NCBI RefSeq assembly: GCF_039594555.1
Contig: NZ_JBCNNF010000151.1
Location: 1 to 15,179, forward strand
DNA length: 15,179 bases
Direction of reading: 5' to 3'
From: Inquilinus sp039594555
Lineage (GTDB): Bacteria > Pseudomonadota > Alphaproteobacteria > DSM-16000 > Inquilinaceae
Part shown: piece by piece, positions 1 through 5,498 of the stretch
How the letters are laid out: each line of letters starts with the position of its first letter
Position numbering within the stretch: position 1 is the stretch's first letter
Program-made: the position numbers and the translations under genes
Notes under the pieces: model-generated
Told to the model about the DNA's origin: nothing
Databases searched by the model: none
Seen by the model: the letters and a program-made list of their open reading frames with translations, nothing else

Positions 1-54
1 GTCGAGGACCGGGGCCGGTGGCTGCAGGGTCGGGACGGAGCACGCCTTGTTCAT
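1..54 (-). CDS. Possible start of a gene running off the left edge
   Basis: On the minus strand an ATG at 54-52 opens a frame with no stop to base 1, giving 18 codons that begin MNKACSVPTLQPPAPVLD. A further in-frame ATG lies at 66-64. The sequence upstream is AT-rich (about 49-115), as expected of a promoter region, and the first codons overlap an inverted repeat, GTTCAT (49-54) and ATGAAC (65-70). No ribosome binding site is obvious and 18 codons cannot identify a family. A second overlapping minus-strand frame from 97 is also open to the edge, so the choice of frame is uncertain. No function is assigned. Confidence 0.2.
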   Translation of the reverse strand, partial: MNKACSVPTLQPPAPVLD

Positions 55-97
55 AGAACATATCATGAACTAAATGAGCCGGCTGCGCAATGAACAT

Positions 98-316
98 AGT
101 GTTTACGAGGCATCACCCGCGGCGGCCCCTTCCGCATCGCGAGACCATCCAGCGGAATCGCTTTGTCCGGAAAGGGTGAAGAGCGGTCCCCTCGGACGGA
201 GCGGCGAGACGTCCGGATCGCACGAAGACCGGTCTTCGGCCTCGACACATTGTGCCGGACACAACCAGCCCCACGCTGAGCGACAGACCGAGACGACAGC
301 CATCAGCTGGCGGGGC
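98..316. other. Intergenic stretch with no supportable gene
   Basis: This high-GC stretch separates the AT-rich left-edge patch from the AIPR gene. Short open frames on both strands translate to low-complexity, Ser/Arg/Pro-rich sequence with no start signals, so I call none. The only structure seen is a perfect 16-bp palindrome at 223-238 (CGAAGACC then GGTCTTCG). Base composition drops sharply close to 316, where the AIPR gene ends. Confidence 0.5.
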
Positions 317-2023
317 TCAATTCTTGACAACAGAACTGATCACCTTTTCGACAAACTTCCTATCTTGGTGCGCATTCATCCTATCGAAAGTATCACCTTC
401 AACACCAATCGCTTCCGCGAGAATCTTCTCCGCAGCGACAACCATTGTTAGAAATCGCGCACTATCTCTACAAACACCAATAGCATTCTCGGTGTATATT
501 CTCTGGTCCCTGTCGTTGTCTAGGCGCGGGAGTGGCCCAAATCCCTTCCGAATCAACAGCGATATGATGAAACGGAATTTCCAAAGGCTTGGCTTGGCTT
601 TCCCAACGCAAAGCCTCTCAACCTCTTTTAAGATACTTGCAGAGAGAAGATAAGGCCATAAGGAATGCTTATCTATATACATCTGGTCTTTATATTTGCT
701 CAACAGAACTCCGTAGTAGTCATTTGCATCAACCGGATTTTCGAGGCAGCAGCTGACAAAGCTATTCGTCAGAAATGTTAGGGACACAATATTCTGCGCA
801 GTGTATGCGGAATCCGCGTATTGCCTCTTCCGTCTCTCATACACAATTTTGTGACTCTGATCTGCATCTACGCTTTGGAAGAATCTCTCAAGCCGTTTGT
901 GGAATTCACTCAACACGACAAACGCTTCATCCTTTATTTCGGTTTGCCTATTCGTCGCGCGAACGATCTCGTTCACCAGCTCTCTATCCTCGGCTTGAAT
1001 AATTTTGACGGGTAACGACGTGTCTTTCAAAAGTTTATCTTGATGCATGAAAACAATATGACTGGTTTGGCAACCGTTGACTATTTGATAGTCCCCCAGC
1101 GTGAAATTTTTGCCAACGATCCTAACATCCCGCGCGACAATGGTTACTCCGTTATTTAGCGCTGCGAGTCGGCCCTGCTTCTCCGTGGACTTAATCGTAT
1201 CCTCGATCTCATCGTTCACCGGATTTCGGCTAAGAAAATCGCGCACGTTCTCGTTAAACAGCGCTTTGTGCAATTTTCCATCTGAGTTCGATAAGAGCTT
1301 TACGATTTCCTTGCACGGCATGACGCCTAAGTAAGCCTGCCGGATACCTGCGATCGATGGCAGGGTTGCATACTCGTTAATCTGAACCTCTTTCTCGATT
1401 CTTAAATTGACCTCTTGGTATCTTTGTTGAAGCCTATTTGCGTCGAGAAAGTGGAATTCCACACTAGAGAACAGGTTAAGAGATAATAACTCCTCCTTCC
1501 CAGCTTTAACTCGAGCTTCAATAACAGCGTCGCCCTTGTAGGAACCGGCATAGCAGTAATACATGTGGAGTCTTGGTTTTGCACGCATCCTGACGCTGAA
1601 ATTAAATACGTGATCAGAGAGAGATCGCTTGTCAGCTATACTCTCATTTGTTGGCATAAATCTCTGACCGAAAAACTCCTTAATACCCTGTATGTAGCTA
1701 CCGATCTCAGCTGCACTGAGGCTGCGCGCCGTCTTTGCCTGAACAAAACAGAAATCGACGTCAATCTTCTGTCGAGCTGCGATTTCTTCAATCTGCGCGA
1801 CTGACGTTACCGAAATTTCATTTAGAAATATACCAATGGCGTCGATTGCAGAGTCTAGTCCACCTGCGACAATGACATCATCAAGAGCGATATGTTCCGA
1901 GAAATCTCGAAAAAATACACAATAAGCTGAGAAAAATTCAAAGGCATCAGATTCCTTAACTTTGGTTAGATCAAACGCTTTCGAAAAATCGCCGAGATAT
2001 GCATTAAGAATTGGATCGTCCAT
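317..2023 (-). CDS. AIPR-family abortive infection (phage resistance) protein
   Basis: This 568-residue protein matches the AIPR family (Pfam PF10592), linked to abortive-infection phage defence. The diagnostic part is the central block at about 255-330, with NGVTIVAR (291-298) and the hallmark QIVNGCQTS (313-321). The AIPR domain probably covers about 228-540. The N-terminal part has a nuclease-like pattern: Glu29, GGLDSAIDAIGI (54-65) with Asp61, then FVQAK (93-97) with Gln95 and Lys97, as in PD-(D/E)XK folds. Catalysis is inference. No signal peptide or membrane segment is seen, so it should be cytoplasmic. The start at 2023 has a purine-rich site (AAAGGGA) about 7 bases upstream. The gene is far more AT-rich than everything downstream of it (20 G/C in bases 1921-1980) and stands alone with no partner toxin, methylase or reverse transcriptase. 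I infer horizontal transfer. The family call is secure; the mechanism is not known. Confidence 0.88.
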   Translation of the reverse strand: MDDPILNAYLGDFSKAFDLTKVKESDAFEFFSAYCVFFRDFSEHIALDDVIVAGGLDSAIDAIGIFLNEISVTSVAQIEEIAARQKIDVDFCFVQAKTARSLSAAEIGSYIQGIKEFFGQRFMPTNESIADKRSLSDHVFNFSVRMRAKPRLHMYYCYAGSYKGDAVIEARVKAGKEELLSLNLFSSVEFHFLDANRLQQRYQEVNLRIEKEVQINEYATLPSIAGIRQAYLGVMPCKEIVKLLSNSDGKLHKALFNENVRDFLSRNPVNDEIEDTIKSTEKQGRLAALNNGVTIVARDVRIVGKNFTLGDYQIVNGCQTSHIVFMHQDKLLKDTSLPVKIIQAEDRELVNEIVRATNRQTEIKDEAFVVLSEFHKRLERFFQSVDADQSHKIVYERRKRQYADSAYTAQNIVSLTFLTNSFVSCCLENPVDANDYYGVLLSKYKDQMYIDKHSLWPYLLSASILKEVERLCVGKAKPSLWKFRFIISLLIRKGFGPLPRLDNDRDQRIYTENAIGVCRDSARFLTMVVAAEKILAEAIGVEGDTFDRMNAHQDRKFVEKVISSVVKN

Positions 2024-2164
2024 CGATTTTCCCTTTGAGTTATATCAATATCTACCAGGCAATGACGCATTCATCACAAAATAGAGTGCATCGAAATAGC
2101 CTCTCAGCAACACTACTAGTGACCTGACTATAAGATCAAGCTGCTCTCGATGTTAGTGGCTCAT

Positions 2165-2180
2165 CCAGTGCGGTCACTGG
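2165..2180. promoter_or_regulatory. Inverted repeat upstream of the AIPR gene
   Basis: CCAGTG, a 4-base CGGT centre and CACTGG form a perfect 6+6 inverted repeat. It lies about 140 bases upstream of the AIPR start, beside the shift from AT-rich to GC-rich DNA. It could be an operator or simply a small hairpin; nothing distinguishes the two. Confidence 0.25.
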
Positions 2181-2482
2181 GGCGGCGTAAGCGACCCGGA
2201 TCTGCTTATTGGACGCGGTCAGATCGCTAGCAATTTCTGCTTCGGGAGACGCCGGTCGGGCCCCTGGTCGACAGCTCGCGGTCGGATGCCGGAATTCATC
2301 AACCACGGCCGGATCATCCGCAAGGCCATCCTGGAGCGGACGTTCGTAGACCCTCACAGAATCGTCCGCAAAGAGCCGATTGCGGTCAGAGCGCGGGGCT
2401 ATCCTGAGCCATCATGCCGGCGGCGTCCGGTCGCGCATTCCGGGACGCGCCCCTGATCCGGCGGCGCACCCTGCGGCCGGAC

Positions 2483-2509
2483 CGGGACGGCGACCGTGCC
2501 GTCGTCCCG
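2483..2509 (-). terminator. Hairpin just downstream of the TonB receptor gene
   Basis: GACGGC (2486-2491) pairs with GCCGTC (2498-2503) around a 6-base loop, and the flanking CGG and CCG extend it with a short bulge. It starts 7 bases past the receptor's stop codon. There is no T-tract, so it is a plausible but weak terminator. Confidence 0.35.
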
Positions 2510-2515
2510 CGCCCG

Positions 2516-4822
2516 TCAGAACCGGTAGGTCAGGTTCAGCCGCACGCTGCGGCCCGGCTCGGTGTAGTAGCGCAGCGGCTGGGTCGGGCTGTCGGGCACG
2601 TTCAGCGCGTCGTAGTATTTCCGGTCGAACAGGTTGAACACGCCCGCCTGGATGCGCACGCCGTTCAGCCGCTCCGGCTCCCACCAGCCGGTCAGGTCGA
2701 CGATGGCGTAGCCCGGCGCCTTGAACTGGGTGTCCTCCTCGACCTTGTCGCGCTTCGTCGCCATGGTCACCGAGGCGTCGGCGCCCCAGCTGGCGGCGTC
2801 GTAGCCGAGGCCGAGGATGGCGCGCAGCGGCGGCACCGAGTTCAGATAGACCTCCGCCCCCTCGTCGCGGCCCACCGCCCAGGCCAGCGAGGCCCAGCTG
2901 CGCCAGCCATCGCCGAAGCGCCAATGCGCCGCCGCCTCGATGCCGTGGATCCGCACCCGCGCCCGGTTCTCGTAGGCGGTGACGCCGAGCGGATAGCTGC
3001 CGGACGGCACGCCGACGCTCGCCGGGTCGACGCTGACGCTGTCGATGAAGTTGCGGTACCAATTGTCGAACCAGGTGACCGAGCCGCCGAGGTCGTCGTC
3101 GCCCAGCCGCGCCCCGATCTCGTAGCCGCTGCTGGTCTCCGGCTTCAAATCCGGGTTGCCGAGGCTGAGATAGGTGCCGGGGCCGCCGTAGTTCAGGTAC
3201 AGCTGGGTGGCGGTCGGCGCCTTGAAGCCCTTGGCCCACTGGGCATAGAGGGTGACCTCGTCCAGCGCCTGCCAGGACACCGCCACCTTCGGCGACAGCG
3301 CGCTGTCGGAGGAGGAGGACGGCAGGCCCGACACGTTCGGGTTGTCGCGATACGCCGCGGTCTCGTGCGGGTTCAGCTCGTACCAGTCGAAGCGCAGTCC
3401 GGGGGTCAGCGTCACCCGGCCGTCCAGCATCGCGATCTCGTCCTCGGCGTAGAGGCCGACGGTGTTGCCGCGCACCTCCGGCATATCGGCCTGGTTGCTG
3501 TGCAGGAAGCCGCACAGCCGCGGCCCGAAGATCGCCGGCCGGGTCGTCGGCGTGGCTGGGCAGTTGTCGAAGCCGCCGGAATGCTGCTCCACCCCGATGT
3601 GATAGACCTCGCCGCCCACGGTCAGGCGGTTGGCCAGCCCCGCCAAGTCGACCGTCTTCCCGGCCTCGCCGTTCACGCCCCACAGCGTCTGCTCGATCCG
3701 GTTCTTCCGGCTGTAGCGGCCGCTGGGATAGCCGTACTGGAACGGGTCGCCCGGGATGATGAAGGCACGGGAATCGACGCCGCGCAGCCCGTCATTGCCG
3801 TCGACGCGCTCGGTCTGCAGCCAGTAGGCCGTCAGATGCGCCCGGTCGAGGAAGCCGCCCGATTTCGGCGCGGCGTAGTCGTAGTCGATCGACGCCCGCT
3901 TGCGCTCGCTGCGCTCCAGCCCGTCGTCATGGCCGATCAGGTAGCTCTGGCCCGGCCCCTGGTCGGTGCGGATGTCGAGATTGTCCTGGCGGCGGAAATA
4001 CTCGCCGGTGAAGGACAGGCGGTGGCCGCCCTCGAACTGGTGCGCCAGCTTCGCCAGGAGGCTCTGCTGGTCGTAGTCGTCCGGGTTCGGCCTGGTGCGG
4101 TCGGCGCCGTAGCCGCCGACGGTGCCGCGATTGTCGAGCTCGTGGCCGATGCGGAAGCCGCCCTGCAGCATCAGGGTGGTGTCGGTGGCGATGCGGCCGG
4201 CCACCGCGGCGGTGCCGCCGACGCTGTCGTCGTCGCCCTGATATCCGAACTTGGCGATGCCGCCGAAATCGCGGCCGTCGGTGATCAGGTCCTCCGGGTC
4301 GAAGGTGCGCAGCGCCAGCACGCCGCCCAGCGCGCCCGAGCCGTAGCGGCTGGAATCGGCGCCGCGGACGACATCGATCCTGGACAGGGTGTCGAAGTCG
4401 AAGCTGCGCAGCCCGCCGTGGACGTTGCGGGCGCCGTCGTCGAGATAGGGCAGCCGGATGCCGTCGATCGTGGTCAGCACCCGGTCGCCATCCAGGCCGC
4501 GGATGTTGATGCTGTCGTTCTGGCGGTTGAAGTTGATCCCGGCATCGACGCGGCGGCCGAGATCGGTCCAGCTGCGCACGAAGCGCTGGTCCAGCTCCTG
4601 CCGGTCGGTGCTGTCGGTCCAGGCCGGCCGGTCCTCGACGCTGGCGCCGGTGACCGGGATCGGGGCGAGCTGCAGCATCGTCTCGGCCGGGGCCGGAGCC
4701 GCCATCCCCGCCTCCGGCGCCGATTGCGCGAGAGCGGACCCTACTCCAAGAGGCTGAGCGCCCAGACTCAGGGCGCCCAGCGCCACGCCCAGGCGCAGCG
4801 CGCCGCGATACCGACCGACCAT
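2516..4822 (-). CDS. TonB-dependent receptor, hemoglobin/transferrin/heme class
   Basis: This 768-residue outer-membrane receptor should import heme or iron from a host or environmental iron protein, driven by TonB-ExbBD. It has a signal peptide of about 32 residues ending ALA-Q, then a TonB-box-like LAPIPVTG (52-59). The plug domain includes INIRGLDGDRVLTTIDG (105-121) and IDVVRGADSSRYGSGALGG (149-167). A 22-strand type barrel ends in the usual aromatic TYRF. The heme-receptor boxes are present as FKAPT (533-537) and NPDLKPE (556-562). Unlike most heme receptors there is no histidine between these two boxes; the plug keeps His135. Cys421 and Cys437 could bridge in an outer loop. No other uptake gene lies beside it. 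A Fur-like site and a good promoter lie upstream, which suggests iron repression. The ligand (heme, hemoglobin or another iron source) is not certain. Confidence 0.88.
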   Translation of the reverse strand: MVGRYRGALRLGVALGALSLGAQPLGVGSALAQSAPEAGMAAPAPAETMLQLAPIPVTGASVEDRPAWTDSTDRQELDQRFVRSWTDLGRRVDAGINFNRQNDSINIRGLDGDRVLTTIDGIRLPYLDDGARNVHGGLRSFDFDTLSRIDVVRGADSSRYGSGALGGVLALRTFDPEDLITDGRDFGGIAKFGYQGDDDSVGGTAAVAGRIATDTTLMLQGGFRIGHELDNRGTVGGYGADRTRPNPDDYDQQSLLAKLAHQFEGGHRLSFTGEYFRRQDNLDIRTDQGPGQSYLIGHDDGLERSERKRASIDYDYAAPKSGGFLDRAHLTAYWLQTERVDGNDGLRGVDSRAFIIPGDPFQYGYPSGRYSRKNRIEQTLWGVNGEAGKTVDLAGLANRLTVGGEVYHIGVEQHSGGFDNCPATPTTRPAIFGPRLCGFLHSNQADMPEVRGNTVGLYAEDEIAMLDGRVTLTPGLRFDWYELNPHETAAYRDNPNVSGLPSSSSDSALSPKVAVSWQALDEVTLYAQWAKGFKAPTATQLYLNYGGPGTYLSLGNPDLKPETSSGYEIGARLGDDDLGGSVTWFDNWYRNFIDSVSVDPASVGVPSGSYPLGVTAYENRARVRIHGIEAAAHWRFGDGWRSWASLAWAVGRDEGAEVYLNSVPPLRAILGLGYDAASWGADASVTMATKRDKVEEDTQFKAPGYAIVDLTGWWEPERLNGVRIQAGVFNLFDRKYYDALNVPDSPTQPLRYYTEPGRSVRLNLTYRF

Positions 4823-4932
4823 GCAACGACCCCCATTCCGCGAGATGTGTCCGGCGGCTGGGGGGCGATCCGACCTGGCTGAACCGGGACTGCGGCGCGG
4901 CGGCCTGCCATCCGAGGCCCCGCGCGATCCGG

Positions 4933-4961
4933 CTGTGAGTTATCCGTAACCTCGCCGTAAC
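4933..4961. promoter_or_regulatory. Three heptamers at 11-bp spacing (Pho-box-like)
   Basis: CTGTGAG (4933-4939), CCGTAAC (4944-4950) and CCGTAAC (4955-4961) are spaced exactly 11 bp apart, the last two being identical. Seven-base repeats separated by four bases are the arrangement bound by PhoB/OmpR winged-helix regulators. The first two heptamers with their TTAT spacer match 13 of 18 positions of the enterobacterial Pho-box consensus. The array overlaps the receptor promoter and faces the phospholipase gene, whose family is often induced by phosphate starvation. The regulator's identity is inference. Confidence 0.45.
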
Positions 4962-4966
4962 GTCAA
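4939..4966 (-). promoter_or_regulatory. Predicted sigma-70-type promoter of the TonB receptor
   Basis: On the minus strand TTGACG (4966-4961) and GATAAC (4944-4939) are separated by 16 bases, matching the -35 and -10 consensus at 5 of 6 and 4 of 6 positions. Transcription would start near 4932, leaving a leader of about 110 bases before the ATG at 4822. Confidence 0.45.
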
Positions 4967-4975
4967 CAATATTCT

Positions 4976-4994
4976 GCAAATCATTCTCAATCTC
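4976..4994. promoter_or_regulatory. Fur-box-like site upstream of the TonB receptor
   Basis: The 19 bases GCAAATCATTCTCAATCTC match the classical Fur box GATAATGATAATCATTATC at 12 of 19 positions, within an AT-rich patch. The site lies just upstream of the predicted -35 box of the receptor, so Fur or a related iron regulator binding here is plausible. The position is slightly upstream of the usual repressor location. Confidence 0.45.
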
Positions 4995-5492
4995 ACTTTT
5001 CTCGAAGTGAAGCCGGATTCGGAAAGCATCCGCAGGCTTCGCCGCCGAGTTCGGCAAGAGAAATCGTCCACAACATTCTCAAGAAACCTGGCGAAGCGAC
5101 ATCTGCCTGCAACAAACCTTGGCTACGGTCCCGCCACATTTGAAACGGCGCCATTACCGACGTCGCGATCCCCTGGGGCCGCGGCGAAGGGTGGCGCCGT
5201 CCCTTGTCCGGGCCCGGCGATCACTGCCGCGACCTGGACCGATGAGTTCAGTTTCTCTGTCCGGGGGGATCGGGATGGCATCCGAGAGCAGGCGCGACGT
5301 CCCGAAGCCGGAACGGCGTCGGGCCGCGAACGTGACGCGGAAGGTCCGCCAGGATCTGCAGGCCCGCCCTTCTCCCCGTGGCGGAAAGCCCGAGGCAAAG
5401 CCCAGCCTGGCCTGACCTTCGGTTTCCCATCATCGGCGGCCCGATCCGTTCGGTCCGGCCGCCACCCCCTTGCCCTTGTCCCCCTGGGAGAG
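4995..5492. other. Long leader region before the phospholipase gene
   Basis: These roughly 500 bases hold no gene of recognisable family. One plus-strand frame is open from 5007 right into the phospholipase gene, but its translation before residue 1 of the enzyme is low-complexity and it lacks a ribosome binding site at 5007, so I treat it as non-coding. The region contains the degenerate copy of the enzyme's start at 5275 (listed separately). No clear promoter is visible close to the enzyme start. Confidence 0.45.
5275..5415 (+). pseudogene. Small ORF beginning with a degenerate copy of the phospholipase start
   Basis: A 46-codon frame starts at an ATG preceded by a G-rich ribosome-binding-like run (GGGGGG about 8 bases upstream). 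Its first 11 residues, MASESRRDVPK, align with the enzyme's MTSESRRDFLK. I count 8 of 11 residues and 26 of 33 bases identical over 5275-5307 and 5499-5531. After that the copy diverges into Arg/Lys/Pro-rich sequence and has lost the hydrophobic segment needed for Tat export. It ends 77 bases before the enzyme's first ATG. It may be the stub of a duplicated phospholipase gene, or a leader peptide. Similarity by chance is unlikely over this length but not excluded. Confidence 0.4.
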
Positions 5493-5498
5493 ATGACG

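Larger units (their letters stand above)
2024..2515. other. Boundary region between the AIPR gene and the receptor gene
   Basis: The first about 130 bases, next to the AIPR start, are AT-rich and probably carry its promoter; a weak minus-strand candidate is TTGTGA-N19-TAGATA. Two inverted repeats follow: CACTA-C-TAGTG at 2111-2121 and CCAGTG-CGGT-CACTGG at 2165-2180. From about 2157 the plus strand has no stop in one frame until 2456 (about 100 codons). Its first ATG at 2286 gives a 56-residue product with an amphipathic-looking start (FINHGRIIRKAILERTF). No ribosome binding site or known family supports it. The heptamer GCGGTCA recurs at 2170, 2216 and 2382. This may be a remnant of an older gene or mobile element. 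Confidence 0.4.

Noticed and set aside
223..238. 16-bp palindrome as terminator of the AIPR gene
   Set aside because: It lies about 80 bases past the stop, has no T-tract on the minus strand, and the short stem would need a 4-base loop taken from the palindrome itself. It is noted but not called.
2414..4882. 822-codon plus-strand open frame across the TonB receptor
   Set aside because: Its translation is repetitive Ala/Arg/Val/Gly-rich sequence with no motif, while the opposite strand encodes a textbook receptor. Long antisense frames are expected at this GC content.
5007..5498. N-terminal extension of the phospholipase to position 5007
   Set aside because: It would bury the Tat signal 160 residues inside the protein, the extension looks non-coding, and a good ribosome binding site supports 5499.
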